64,000 nt of DNA from Mucilaginibacter sp. JRF (GTDB taxonomy: Bacteria > Bacteroidota > Bacteroidia > Sphingobacteriales > Sphingobacteriaceae). A model generated the notes under the pieces. That model made no database searches. It was not told the DNA's origin and saw only the letters and a program-made list of their open reading frames with translations. Numbering within the stretch: position 1 is the stretch's first letter; every line of letters starts with the position of its first letter. Shown here in pieces: positions 9,192 to 18,194 of the stretch. Position numbers and translations under genes: made by a program. The DNA is taken from assembly GCF_015223065.1 (NCBI RefSeq), contig NZ_JADFBY010000003.1:372001-436000 (forward strand). The letters run 5' to 3'.

Positions 9192-9548
9192 ATGCAGTTA
9201 GTAAACATATTAAGAAACCAATCGCTAAGAGGACTTTTAGGGATATTGCTTATCGCGGTATTCACTATAAAATCCTGCGATCTGTTTATTGGTTACTACA
9301 CTTCAGCAATGAAAGCATGCACGGTTGAAAAAGCCGAGGATGAGAGCAATTCTAACCCAAGTGAAAACAGCTTTGACAAAAGCAGCAAAAAAATATACTC
9401 ATGCTTTGAGTACGGCATTAACTTTAATGCCTTTACGTGGGTAACACGCTTGCAAAACAACTTCTTTGTATATAGTTTCTCTATCTTCAAAGAGCCGCTG
9501 CGCGATGTACTCACACCGCCTCCGAACTCCCTTTTACTTAACGTTTAA
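9192..9548 (+). CDS. Small hypothetical protein with N-terminal membrane segment
   Basis: The 118-residue product has a basic N-terminus and a hydrophobic stretch LLGILLIAVFTIKSC near residues 15-29, either a membrane anchor or a signal peptide. The rest is polar with aromatic patches and ends in a proline-rich segment (LTPPPNSLLL). No domain is recognised. It lies 175 bp upstream of the export operon on the same strand, so it may be co-regulated or may be a separate unit. A TATATTTG box sits only 5 bp before the ATG, which would be odd for a -7 element unless the mRNA is nearly leaderless. Confidence 0.55.
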   Translation: MQLVNILRNQSLRGLLGILLIAVFTIKSCDLFIGYYTSAMKACTVEKAEDESNSNPSENSFDKSSKKIYSCFEYGINFNAFTWVTRLQNNFFVYSFSIFKEPLRDVLTPPPNSLLLNV

Positions 9549-9723
9549 GCGCTAAATATTGCCGCGGATAAACTTATTCTCGCAATAGCATAGGCTTAGT
9601 ATGTTCAATTGGCTTTTGCCTTACGGCATGAGCCCTGCACAGTTGTGCGCTTATTAGGCACGGCTGCATTTTATTGGCATGGCCAATCCAACAATTAATT
9701 TATATATTATTTAACCCTCTTTT

Positions 9724-10716
9724 ATGAAAAAGAAGAAGCATGCTGATGCTCCCACCCCGTGGCAGCGGCTGGTGCGCCTGCTGCACTACGAGCGTTCTAC
9801 CATTAACTACATTTTTGTATTCGCCTTGCTGATAGGTTTAATTGGCCTTACCCTGCCCCTGGGTACTACGGCCGTTTTTAACCTACTGGCCAACGGCGCT
9901 ATGTACAGCTCAACCTATATATTGATAGCCGTTGTATTGATAGGCGTTGTTATAGGCGGCGCACTACTAATAGGCCAGCTTACGCTGGTTGAATACCTCG
10001 AACAAAAAATATTTGCCAAGGCATCAATGGAATTCGCTTTCCGTTTGCCGCGCATTAAAAAGGAGGAGATGGAAGGCGAGCACCCACCCGAACTGGTTAA
10101 CCGCTTTTTCGATATCCTGACCATACAAAAAGGCCTTACCAAGCTATTGGTTGATATTGTGGCTGCCGCTGTGCAGATATTTTTTAGCGCGATACTGCTA
10201 TCATTTTATCACCCGGTATTTATGGTGTTCGGCTTTTTGGCTATTGTGGCTATTGGTGTAATCATCTTTCTGTATTACAGGCAAGGTGTACAAACCAGCA
10301 TTGAGGAATCGGGCCATAAATATGAGCTGGTAGCCCATCTGGAAGAAGTTGCCGCCGACCTTGACCAATATCGTGGCAACACTGAAAAAATGGACGGCAT
10401 ATGCAAAACCGCCGACGAGATAACCGCCAAATACCTGATGGCCCGTAATGACCATTTCAGCATCCTTAAAAAATTCTTTATGAGTTCGGTTGCCCTGCGT
10501 ACCGTGCTGATGGGTGGTTTGCTGCTGTTAGGTTCATTCTTTGTGGTTGAAAGGCAAATGACCTTCGGGCAATTCGTTGCTGCCGAGGTGATCATTGTAC
10601 AGATTAGCTACGCCGTTGAAAAACTAATGACCAACCTGAACACCGTGTTTGACATGGTTACCGGCAGCGAGAAACTTGCTGTAGTAACCGATATGGAACT
10701 GGAGGAGGCTAAATAA
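9724..10716 (+). CDS. ABC exporter transmembrane subunit lacking a nucleotide-binding domain
   Basis: The 330-residue protein has about six hydrophobic segments laid out like the membrane domain of type I secretion/ABCB-type exporters. Segments lie around residues 30-56, 65-87, 140-187 and 258-310, with long polar coupling-helix regions between them. It ends (MELEEAK) just where the ATPase domain would normally begin, with no Walker A, signature or Walker B motif. The downstream gene starts 1 bp after the stop, so the missing domain is not encoded next door. Downstream genes encode an HlyD-type adaptor and a TolC-type channel, pointing to a tripartite exporter. An ATPase would have to come from elsewhere, or the protein acts without one. 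Confidence 0.75.
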   Translation: MKKKKHADAPTPWQRLVRLLHYERSTINYIFVFALLIGLIGLTLPLGTTAVFNLLANGAMYSSTYILIAVVLIGVVIGGALLIGQLTLVEYLEQKIFAKASMEFAFRLPRIKKEEMEGEHPPELVNRFFDILTIQKGLTKLLVDIVAAAVQIFFSAILLSFYHPVFMVFGFLAIVAIGVIIFLYYRQGVQTSIEESGHKYELVAHLEEVAADLDQYRGNTEKMDGICKTADEITAKYLMARNDHFSILKKFFMSSVALRTVLMGGLLLLGSFFVVERQMTFGQFVAAEVIIVQISYAVEKLMTNLNTVFDMVTGSEKLAVVTDMELEEAK

Positions 10717-10717
10717 C

Positions 10718-12088
10718 ATGGCTAACATATCACACAACCACATGCACAACAAACAAATGGAAGGTTTGGCTGTGCAATCAAACGATGAGCTGATCAATGC
10801 TAATGGTTCGCGTACGCTGGGGCGTATTATGAGCATTTGCCTTATAGTTTTAATAATAATACTACTGTTGCCCTGGCGACAAACCATCCCCGGTAAGGGT
10901 ACGGTAACGGCGTTGAGGCCGCAGGATCGCCCGCAAACAGTGCAGAACCAGATAGGTGGCCGTATTGAGCGCTGGGCTGTGCGCGAGGGGCAGGAAGTTA
11001 AAAAGGGCGATACCATTTTGGTGATCTCTGAAACCAGCCAATCGTACTTTGACCCTGAATTGCCTGAACGTTTAGACGAGCAGCTGGATGCCAAACGCAA
11101 CAGCGAAACCGCCGCCGTACAAAAAATGGATGCTACCACCGCGCAGATAAAAGCGCTGAACAGCGGTTTGCGTTATCAGTTATCGGCAGCGGAGAACAAG
11201 GTGTTGCAAGCGCAGAATTACGTGGAGATTGATAGCGCTGACCTGGTAGCTGTTAAAAACTACTTTGAAACTACCAAAGCGCGCTTAGAACGTTATGAGA
11301 AAGGTTATAAAGATGGTTTGTTCTCGTTAACGGATATTGAAACCCGCAGGTTAAAATTGCAGGAAGATAATGCCAAGGTTATCGGTCAGCAAAATAAGCT
11401 GAACAACTCTAAGCAAGGCTTGCTTAATGCCCGTATCGACTTGGATAACATCAGGGCCAAGTACCAGGAATCACTGGCTAAGGCGCAGTCGGATATGAGT
11501 TCGGCCTTGTCAAGTCGTGCAAGCGTGCGTGGCGAGATATCCAAGCTACGTAACGATATATCGAACATCAGCATTCGCCGTGGTTTGTACATAGTACGTG
11601 CCCCGCAGGATGGCTTTGTGGTAAAAACATTGAAAGCCGGTATCGGCGAAAATATTAAGGAGGGCGAATCGATTGCTACCCTGCAACCTAAAGACCCATT
11701 GGTTGCCGCCGAGCTTTATGTAAGCGCGATGGATGTACCCCTTATATTAGATACCAGCGATGTGCGCCTGCAATTTGAGGGTTGGCCATCGGTACAGTTT
11801 TCGGGCTGGCCATCAGTTGCCGTGGGTACGTTTGCCGGTAAAATATGGGCAATTGACCGTGTGAGCAGCAATGGCGGCAAATACCGCGTGCTGATACGTC
11901 CGGACAATCCGGTGCCGAAAAATGATGAGCCATGGCCAATACAGTTAAGGCAGGGATCGGGCGTGTATGGCCGTATTATACTGCGCTCGGTACCGCTATG
12001 GTATGAGATATGGCGACAGCTGAACGGTTTTCCGCCGAATTTGGAGAAGGAACCTGAAACCGCTGAAGCAGATGGCAAAAAGAAGTAA
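10718..12088 (+). CDS. HlyD-family periplasmic adaptor (membrane fusion protein)
   Basis: The 456-residue protein has a cytoplasmic N-terminus and one membrane helix at about residues 37-53 (IMSICLIVLIIILLLPW). A lipoyl-like half motif (GGRIERWAVREGQEVKKGD) follows, then a long coiled-coil hairpin at about 120-285, and the second lipoyl half (RAPQDGFVVKTLKAGIGENI). This is the standard layout of type I secretion adaptors linking an inner-membrane pump to TolC. It begins 1 bp after the ABC-like gene and is followed closely by the TolC gene, so the three are almost certainly one transcript. The exported substrate is unknown. Confidence 0.9.
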   Translation: MANISHNHMHNKQMEGLAVQSNDELINANGSRTLGRIMSICLIVLIIILLLPWRQTIPGKGTVTALRPQDRPQTVQNQIGGRIERWAVREGQEVKKGDTILVISETSQSYFDPELPERLDEQLDAKRNSETAAVQKMDATTAQIKALNSGLRYQLSAAENKVLQAQNYVEIDSADLVAVKNYFETTKARLERYEKGYKDGLFSLTDIETRRLKLQEDNAKVIGQQNKLNNSKQGLLNARIDLDNIRAKYQESLAKAQSDMSSALSSRASVRGEISKLRNDISNISIRRGLYIVRAPQDGFVVKTLKAGIGENIKEGESIATLQPKDPLVAAELYVSAMDVPLILDTSDVRLQFEGWPSVQFSGWPSVAVGTFAGKIWAIDRVSSNGGKYRVLIRPDNPVPKNDEPWPIQLRQGSGVYGRIILRSVPLWYEIWRQLNGFPPNLEKEPETAEADGKKK

Positions 12089-12121
12089 AAGCCGCCAATG
12101 TATACAGTTAATAACATCAAC

Positions 12122-13573
12122 ATGGAATTAAAACGTTATTTAGCTGCCGGCCTGTTAATACTATTAATTAAGGCGGGCGCCTACGCGCAAGCCACCAGGG
12201 CAGCGGCTGATACGGGTAAAGTATTCGCCCTTGAAGACCTGGAGGAAATAGTTTTCAAGAGCCACCCTATAGTAAAACAGGCGGCATTATTAAGCGAGGC
12301 AGCAAAGGCCAGCGTGTTGCAATCGTCGGGGTATTTTGACCCGGCTGTAAAGGCATCATTCAACCGCAAGCTGTTTGGCAATACCGAGTATTACAACAAC
12401 TGGAACAGCGAACTTAAAGTACCGCTGTACGTTGCCGGTGCCGACCTTAAGGTGGGCTATGACCGTAGCGTGGGCACCTATACCAATCCTGAAACACGCA
12501 CACCGCAACCGGGGCTTGCCGGGGTTGGCCTGACCATTCCGTTAGGGCAGGGTTTGCTTATTGATGAGCGACGCAGCACCCTGAAACAAGCCAAAGCCAT
12601 GGTAAATTATGCCGAGGCCGAAAAGGTGAAACAAATAAACAGCGTATGGTATACCGCCGCTAAGGATTACTGGGCCTGGTACTATGCCTACCGCGAGTAT
12701 CTGCTGCTTAAGGAGGGTGTTGATCTGGCGCAGCGCCGCTTTGAGGCTTTAAGAAGACAGACCCTTATTGGCGATAAACCGCCGATAGACTCGGTAGAGG
12801 CAAGTATTACCGTGCAGGACAGGCAGATACAGCTGGCAAAAAGCACTATCGTGCTGCAAAATGCAGCGCTGGTGCTATCAAACCATTTATGGAATGATGA
12901 GGGTACGCCGCTTGAGCTGCCCCGAAATGCCGTACCCGAATCTGTTAACCAGAATATTGTACTGCCGGATAATACACTGCTGGAAACCCTGCTTGGCCAG
13001 GCCGAGCAACAGCACCCGGAATTATTAAAGTTACGTGCCAAGAGCGCGCAGCTGGATATTGACAGGCGCTACAGGCAGGAGTTGCTGAAACCGAAGATCA
13101 ACATCAGCGGGTCGCTGCTATCAACCCGTCGGGATTTTAACAGTTACGTGCCCGATTATTACGATTTTAATTGGAGCAACTACAAGGTCGGTGTTGAGTT
13201 TGCCTTCCCGCTGTTTTTACGTAAGGAACGTGGTAAGCTGCGCGAGGTAAAGATAAAGCAACAGGAAGTAAACTACGACCTGCAACAATCAGGGCGTGAG
13301 ATCAGCAACAACATCCGCTCCTCATATAATGATCTCAGTGCATACCGCTCACAGTTAGTGGTGCAAATACAGAGTATCAACAACCAGCAGGTACTGCTAA
13401 CCGGTGAGTTGCAAAAGTTTGATTTGGGTGAAAGTACCCTATTCCTGATTAACACACGCGAAAGCAAGCTGATAGATATGAAGATAAAGCGCGAAAGCAT
13501 GATATCGGGCTACCAAAAAACCCTGGCCGAGCTTTACTATAAAGCAGGTATCAGGCAGGCTGATAATATGTAA
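12122..13573 (+). CDS. TolC-family outer-membrane channel protein
   Basis: The chosen start gives MELKRYLAAGLLILLIKAGAYAQ, a good signal peptide. An upstream ATG at 12098 would add eight polar residues. The 483-residue product shows the duplicated long-helix arrangement of TolC proteins: a KAMVNYAEAEKVKQ... helix, strand regions with VGYDRSVGTYTNP, and a second helical half with REVKIKQQEVNYDLQQSGREI. It would form the trimeric exit duct for the adaptor and ABC-like subunit encoded just upstream. A strong terminator follows. Confidence 0.9.
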   Translation: MELKRYLAAGLLILLIKAGAYAQATRAAADTGKVFALEDLEEIVFKSHPIVKQAALLSEAAKASVLQSSGYFDPAVKASFNRKLFGNTEYYNNWNSELKVPLYVAGADLKVGYDRSVGTYTNPETRTPQPGLAGVGLTIPLGQGLLIDERRSTLKQAKAMVNYAEAEKVKQINSVWYTAAKDYWAWYYAYREYLLLKEGVDLAQRRFEALRRQTLIGDKPPIDSVEASITVQDRQIQLAKSTIVLQNAALVLSNHLWNDEGTPLELPRNAVPESVNQNIVLPDNTLLETLLGQAEQQHPELLKLRAKSAQLDIDRRYRQELLKPKINISGSLLSTRRDFNSYVPDYYDFNWSNYKVGVEFAFPLFLRKERGKLREVKIKQQEVNYDLQQSGREISNNIRSSYNDLSAYRSQLVVQIQSINNQQVLLTGELQKFDLGESTLFLINTRESKLIDMKIKRESMISGYQKTLAELYYKAGIRQADNM

Positions 13574-13594
13574 GTCGCACAATTATTAATAACA

Positions 13595-13628
13595 AAAAAT
13601 GGCCGGATTCTGTCCGGCCATTTTTGTT
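13595..13628 (+). terminator. Rho-independent terminator of the export operon
   Basis: ATGGCCGGA and TCCGGCCAT form a perfect 9-bp stem with a 5-base loop, followed by TTTTTGTTTT. It lies about 25 bp after the TolC stop. Confidence 0.9.
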
Positions 13629-13681
13629 TTGGCAACTAATGATGCTATGAAATCACTGTCGTTTTGTATATTTAAAACAAC

Positions 13682-14173
13682 ATGAAAGTTAAACCTACCA
13701 TCACAGCATTATTGTTATTAATGTTTCTGCTACCCTATCAAACATCCAAACCAAACATTGGTGTATTAAAGAAGGCTCCTCATCAGGATCGACCTGAGTT
13801 AGATGAAGTTTCTATTATATCACTGATCGCTAATCCCGAAAAATACCACAAGAAACGTGTTATAGTTATAGGGTATTTAACACTCTATTCTGAAAATTGT
13901 GCTATTTATGTACATAAAACTGACTGTAACCTTGGTATTTCCAAAAATGGAGTATGGGTCGACATGATGAGGGATAGTATGTATTTACCTGAAATACAGA
14001 AACTTAACAACAAATACGCATTAATTGAGGGTATTTTTGATAAAAACTTTAATGGGCATATGCTAATGTGGAGTGGATCAATAACAAATGTAAACAGAAT
14101 TATCAGCTGGCCACCCGATATATATCCTCCCAAAAAGAAAAAAGCCACCAAACGGAAGCGGCTCCATAATTAA
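13682..14173 (+). CDS. Hypothetical exported protein, possibly with an OB-like fold
   Basis: The 163-residue product begins with a signal-like hydrophobic stretch (TITALLLLMFLLPYQ). The mature part has the pattern VSIISLIANPEKYHKKRVIVIGYL, then ISKNGVWVDMM, then ALIEGIFDKNFNGHMLMWSGSI. The glycine and beta-strand spacing resembles small OB-like exported domains I have seen in Bacteroidota, but I cannot name a family. The C-terminus is lysine-rich (PPKKKKATKRKR). It is AT-rich compared with the flanking operons and appears to stand alone. Confidence 0.65.
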   Translation: MKVKPTITALLLLMFLLPYQTSKPNIGVLKKAPHQDRPELDEVSIISLIANPEKYHKKRVIVIGYLTLYSENCAIYVHKTDCNLGISKNGVWVDMMRDSMYLPEIQKLNNKYALIEGIFDKNFNGHMLMWSGSITNVNRIISWPPDIYPPKKKKATKRKRLHN

Positions 14174-14192
14174 TCTCACCTATCACATCTTA

Positions 14193-15113
14193 CTACTTCT
14201 GTTTCTTCGTCATCTGCCATTCGCGGCCGGGTTGATCAACGCGGAAGGTTTCGATGTTCTTTTCGTCCTGTAGAGTTACGTACATGGTTTTACCGTCGGG
14301 GCCGCCAAAGGCTACATTGGTTGGTTTTTGGCCGGTTAGCTTGATCTCCTGTATCACCTTTCCTTTTGGCGATACTTTGGCTACCGTGCCTTTGGCATAG
14401 CGCGCCTGGTATATATTGCCCTTTACGTCGCAACGCATACCATCCATCCCAAAATCAGGAAACTCGATCACCAATCTTTTCTTGCTAACCTCTCCTTTGG
14501 CCGACAGGCTGAATGCCCAGATCTTTCTAAGCTCATTAACATACAAGGTCTTCCCATCCGGACTAACATCAATGCCGTTCACCGTGGCCATGCTATCTAA
14601 CAGCAAGCTAACCTTGCCGTCGGTATCAATACGCCAAACTTTACCTGTGCCGGCTTTCCAGTTCGGGTCGCTGGCGTAAAGCCTGTCGTATTTATCAATG
14701 GCAATATCATTGGGTTGGGCCATCTTATCCTCGTGGGCAAATACCTGCTGCTCTTTAGTGGCCATATTTACCTTGATGATGTTGTGGTGGGTATAATCGG
14801 CTATCAGCATATTGCCGTGGCTGTCAAACCTTATTCCGTTGCCTATGCTACCGGTAGGCAGTTCAATAAATATGCTTGCCTTACCATCGGGAGTTACCTT
14901 GCCTATCGTACCATCATGGTCGAAGTTTACAGCGTACAAGTTACCATCCTTATCAACCGCGGGGCCTTCAACACCTGTGGTAAAGCTGCCGGGCGGCGTA
15001 AATACCTTGGTTGTAAAAAGGGCATCATCAGTTTGCGCATTCGCGGTAAGGGCGGCAGCTACAAGTACGGGTGTTAAAAATCTCTTTATGGTATGGTTAT
15101 ATCTCTTTAGCAT
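14193..15113 (-). CDS. SMP-30/gluconolactonase-like beta-propeller protein, exported
   Basis: A signal peptide (ending ALTANAQ) precedes a six-bladed propeller with SMP-30/LRE signatures: EGPAVDKDGNLYAVNF, GNGIRFDSHGNMLIADY, QPNDIAIDKYDRLYASDP, NGIDVSPDGKTLYVNE and GMDGMRCDVKGNIYQARY. The E, N and D residues at blade openings are the usual metal ligands and catalytic acid of lactonases. It starts 3 bp after the PQQ-type sugar dehydrogenase gene. Oxidation of a sugar to a lactone by that enzyme and hydrolysis by this one is a natural pairing, although the substrate is not shown. Confidence 0.85.
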   Translation of the reverse strand: MLKRYNHTIKRFLTPVLVAAALTANAQTDDALFTTKVFTPPGSFTTGVEGPAVDKDGNLYAVNFDHDGTIGKVTPDGKASIFIELPTGSIGNGIRFDSHGNMLIADYTHHNIIKVNMATKEQQVFAHEDKMAQPNDIAIDKYDRLYASDPNWKAGTGKVWRIDTDGKVSLLLDSMATVNGIDVSPDGKTLYVNELRKIWAFSLSAKGEVSKKRLVIEFPDFGMDGMRCDVKGNIYQARYAKGTVAKVSPKGKVIQEIKLTGQKPTNVAFGGPDGKTMYVTLQDEKNIETFRVDQPGREWQMTKKQK

Positions 15114-15116
15114 GTT

Positions 15117-16925
15117 CTATTTTTTATTGGCAGTCATTTTACGAACCTTTGCTACCTCTGCCGCGGTAACAATTTCGGGTGTGTTGTTAAAGTTTGATTT
15201 GATGTAGTTAAGCACCTCGGCCACCTGATCGTCACTTAAAAAACTACCGTGGGCAGGCATCACCTCGTTATAAGGCAAGCCCTTAACGGTGATAGGGCCG
15301 CTTAAGCCATTAAGTATAATGTTGATGAGGCGGTATTTATCCCAGTTCACCCACTCCGATTGCTCCAGCGGCGGGAACCTGTTGCCATCACCCTTACCAT
15401 TAACCTGGTGGCAAGCTACGCAATATGTGCTGTAAACCGCAGATGTTTTAGGCAGCTTGGCGAATAAATTATCCTTAGTAACATCAGGTGTTTTAATGTT
15501 TGATGCTGTTTGCTTACGCTTTTGCATACCGGCTAACTGTGCCGCGCCAAACTCCTTTTTATTACCGCTGTATATTACGCGCCATATACGGCCCTTTTCG
15601 GTATCGCCAATATAGAGCGAACCATCCGGCCCTTCTGAAAGCCCCATTGGGCGGTACATCGCATCGCTCACGCTGGTAATTGGGTCAACCTTGGCAAAGC
15701 CATCGGCAAATACCTCCCACTCGCCTGATGGCATACCATCCTTAAACGGCACAAACGCGATGATATACCCTGCCTGCGGATACGGCGAACGGTTAGTAGC
15801 GCCATGAAAAGCGATGAACGCGCCATTTTTATAACGCTCCGGAAATTGCTTGCCTTTGTAAAACAACAGATCGTTAGGTGCAAAGTGACCGGGAAAACCG
15901 ATGAGTGGTTTTGGTAATTTGGCGCCGTTGCCTTCCTTTATCTTATCACCGCCGAACTCGGGGTTCAGTAGTTTTTTATTCTTTATCTGATCGTAATAGT
16001 AATATGGCCAGCCGCCGTCAAGTCCTTCATTAACCTTAAAAAACTCCTCGGCAGGCAGCATGGCGCTTTCCCAGGGCGAATAAAGATCAGGCCATAGCAA
16101 CCTGAAATCATCACGACCGTGGTTCACCGTAAAAAGCGATTTGCTTTTCGGGTCCCAATCCAGCGCCACAATACTGCGCAGGCCGGTAGCATAGCGGGTA
16201 CCGTTCAGTTGTTTTTGGTTGAGTTTGTTGGCATCAAAACGCCAGATGCCCCCATGATCTTTCAGCATGGGGTTGCCCTTATCGGGCGCAAACGGGTCGC
16301 CTACGCCTTTTGAGCCGGGCACACGGTTTTTCTCCTGTCCGGCGTTTGAGCCTGCACCCCAGCCCACATAAATATGGCCATCATCATCAAAAGCTATAGG
16401 TTTGGTTTGATGCTCGTGATACGGCGGATCATCGGCAACAATGGTATCTATCTTACCCTCGGGCACTAAGGTTTTAGGATCGAGCTTCATGCGGTAAACC
16501 GTCAGTTCTGAGCTAAAATACAGGTAGCCGTTATGTACCCTCATGGCTGTACCGTACGAGTGTCCATCGTACTTACCAAAGGGCTGTACTACATCCATAC
16601 GGCCATCGCCATTGGTATCGCGCAGGGCTATGTTGCCATAACCATCATTCATGTTATGGAAACGGGCCTTTACATAAATATCACCATTGCTGTTTACGGC
16701 GATGTGCCTGGCGCGGCCTTTTAAGCTATCGGCAACTACCAGCGCACTGAAACCATCGGGCAGAAACAGACCGCCGTTATCAGCATCAGGGGTGGGCAGC
16801 TTATCCTTATACCATGTAAACGCGGTGGAGATGACCAGGCAGCCCGCGCCTATCACTTTTAGCTGGCGGCTGTTAAAAAATTTAAATAAACTTCCTCTCT
16901 TAAAACTCAGCTTTGCGAACCTCAT
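15117..16925 (-). CDS. PQQ-dependent sugar dehydrogenase-like propeller fused to cytochrome c
   Basis: An N-terminal hydrophobic segment near residues 24-40 should target the protein to the periplasm. The propeller (about residues 45-460) has L-sorbosone/aldose dehydrogenase-like signatures such as PDGFSALVVADSLKGRARHI, YATGLRSIVALDWDP, FTVNHGRDDF and GPDGSLYIGDTEKGRIWRV. The C-terminus is a class I cytochrome c with CVACH near residue 500 and a likely distal Met in YNEVMPAHG. Electrons from sugar oxidation could pass directly to the heme. It heads a two-gene operon with the lactonase-like protein. Dependence on PQQ is inferred from family, and no PQQ synthesis genes occur here. Confidence 0.86.
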   Translation of the reverse strand: MRFAKLSFKRGSLFKFFNSRQLKVIGAGCLVISTAFTWYKDKLPTPDADNGGLFLPDGFSALVVADSLKGRARHIAVNSNGDIYVKARFHNMNDGYGNIALRDTNGDGRMDVVQPFGKYDGHSYGTAMRVHNGYLYFSSELTVYRMKLDPKTLVPEGKIDTIVADDPPYHEHQTKPIAFDDDGHIYVGWGAGSNAGQEKNRVPGSKGVGDPFAPDKGNPMLKDHGGIWRFDANKLNQKQLNGTRYATGLRSIVALDWDPKSKSLFTVNHGRDDFRLLWPDLYSPWESAMLPAEEFFKVNEGLDGGWPYYYYDQIKNKKLLNPEFGGDKIKEGNGAKLPKPLIGFPGHFAPNDLLFYKGKQFPERYKNGAFIAFHGATNRSPYPQAGYIIAFVPFKDGMPSGEWEVFADGFAKVDPITSVSDAMYRPMGLSEGPDGSLYIGDTEKGRIWRVIYSGNKKEFGAAQLAGMQKRKQTASNIKTPDVTKDNLFAKLPKTSAVYSTYCVACHQVNGKGDGNRFPPLEQSEWVNWDKYRLINIILNGLSGPITVKGLPYNEVMPAHGSFLSDDQVAEVLNYIKSNFNNTPEIVTAAEVAKVRKMTANKK

Positions 16926-17193
16926 GTATTGTTTGGTGATTAAATAATAATGTTCAGTATGTTAAAAATCTAAAAAATAACACACGCCACTCCATCAAAA
17001 CAGCACGATCATTACACAGAATGGCATAAGGCAGGTAGATTCACACTAAAGACACAGTAAGTTTACATAACGACTAATGCGTATGCAAAATTTGCAAAAT
17101 ATTTTTTTGAGAAGGGGTTAAACAGGCCAATTTTATATGGCAATACTCCGCAACAGAGCAAACAATAATACTAAAATTGTAGATAAATTGTAT

Positions 17194-17820
17194 TTACAAA
17201 GATCTTTTACCCGACCGGGTGATCAGCACAATAATTAATCCGGTGATGACGAACGCGCTTGTTACCACAACCGCGTTAATGAATACCCTGGTGTAAGCTA
17301 ACTTATCGGCATCAATAAAAGGATAAGGGTACCAATGCACCATTGCCCCATGCACAAGCGAGTAAACCAGATATAGCAACGGAAATACAGCCCAGTAAAA
17401 ACCCGATTGCCATTGTAAAGCCCCATGCGGTCTGTACAATGCCCAGTATAACAGGTAAAGTACCGGCACAACAACATGCAAAGTATTATCAACCAACCAG
17501 GCCATACCTGTTGGCGCCCAAATACCTCGCAGCACCGTGTTATACACCAAACCCACTATAAAAACATATACCGCGATAGCGCTCTGTGCAGAAAGGCCTG
17601 AAAAGAGTTTACCCACCCGTCTGCCCGGCATCAATGTTGAAAAAGTGAGGCAAACAGCCACCAGCAGGTTACATAAAATGGTAAAATAACTCAGAAAGTT
17701 TACAACACTTGCATTGCCGATACAGTATTGCACAATAACAGCAGCCCATGCAAAGGCAGCCGTAACAAGAGCGAATACTTTTTTAGCTGTTGACTTTTTA
17801 GGGATAGATGTGCTTTCCAT
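17194..17820 (-). CDS. Pr6Pr family (FAR-17a/AIG1-like) membrane protein
   Basis: The 208-residue protein has about six membrane helices. Family-type features include the FLSYFTILCNLLVAVCL segment, a conserved histidine in VDNTLHVVVPVLYLLYW, and YPYPFIDADKLAYTRVFIN near the end. This matches the Pr6Pr family of bacterial membrane proteins distantly related to eukaryotic FAR-17a/AIG1 lipid hydrolases. Its bacterial function is not established. It is a single gene, with 268 bp without any gene between it and the upstream dehydrogenase. Confidence 0.8.
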   Translation of the reverse strand: MESTSIPKKSTAKKVFALVTAAFAWAAVIVQYCIGNASVVNFLSYFTILCNLLVAVCLTFSTLMPGRRVGKLFSGLSAQSAIAVYVFIVGLVYNTVLRGIWAPTGMAWLVDNTLHVVVPVLYLLYWALYRPHGALQWQSGFYWAVFPLLYLVYSLVHGAMVHWYPYPFIDADKLAYTRVFINAVVVTSAFVITGLIIVLITRSGKRSL

Positions 17821-17883
17821 ATATATACCTGATAGATAGGCATGAATATATTGAGATTTGGCGGAGATAGAAAGAATATGTCA

Positions 17884-17913
17884 CAAAAAAAAGAGACCGG
17901 GTAAGGCCTCTTT
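17884..17913 (-). terminator. Terminator downstream of tRNA-Pro
   Basis: Read on the minus strand, AAAGAGGCC pairs with GGTCTCTTT (one G-U) and is followed by a run of T. It lies 18 bp past the tRNA 3' end and therefore ends the tRNA transcript. Confidence 0.8.
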
Positions 17914-17931
17914 ATATAAAGATGATCAAAG

Positions 17932-18005
17932 TCGGGATGAGAGGATTCGAACCTCCGACCTCCAGCACCCCATGCTGGCGCGATACCGGGCTACGCTACA
18001 TCCCG
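17932..18005 (-). tRNA. tRNA-Pro (anticodon GGG)
   Basis: The 74-nt cloverleaf has a 7-bp acceptor stem CGGGATG/CATCCCG with discriminator A. The anticodon stem-loop is CCAGC-ATGGGGT-GCTGG, giving anticodon GGG, and the T-arm is GGAGG-TTCGAAT-CCTCT. It reads CCC and CCU proline codons. The 3' CCA is not encoded and must be added after transcription. A terminator follows. Confidence 0.95.
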
Positions 18006-18139
18006 AAGAAGTTATCAATGATCATTCTTTAACAGAACCAATCACTAATGAACGGTCAAATATATAAATGATATCGAAATCCGAAAAAAGTTATAAGCAG
18101 ATACGTGAACTATCAAATCCTTTGCAATGCAGGGTTATT

Positions 18140-18169
18140 AAAAAACGCCGGGCTATTAAGCCCGGCGTT
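18140..18169 (-). terminator. Terminator of the 18195-19181 lipoprotein gene
   Basis: AACGCCGGGC and GCCCGGCGTT form a perfect 10-bp stem. On the minus strand it is followed by a T-rich run. It lies about 25 bp downstream of the lipoprotein stop codon. Confidence 0.9.
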
Positions 18170-18194
18170 AATAAAAAAACTAATGATGAAAAGA

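Noticed and set aside
17858..18067. Plus-strand ORF across the tRNA locus
   Set aside because: It covers tRNA-Pro on the opposite strand and its terminator. The peptide is an artefact of the tRNA sequence.
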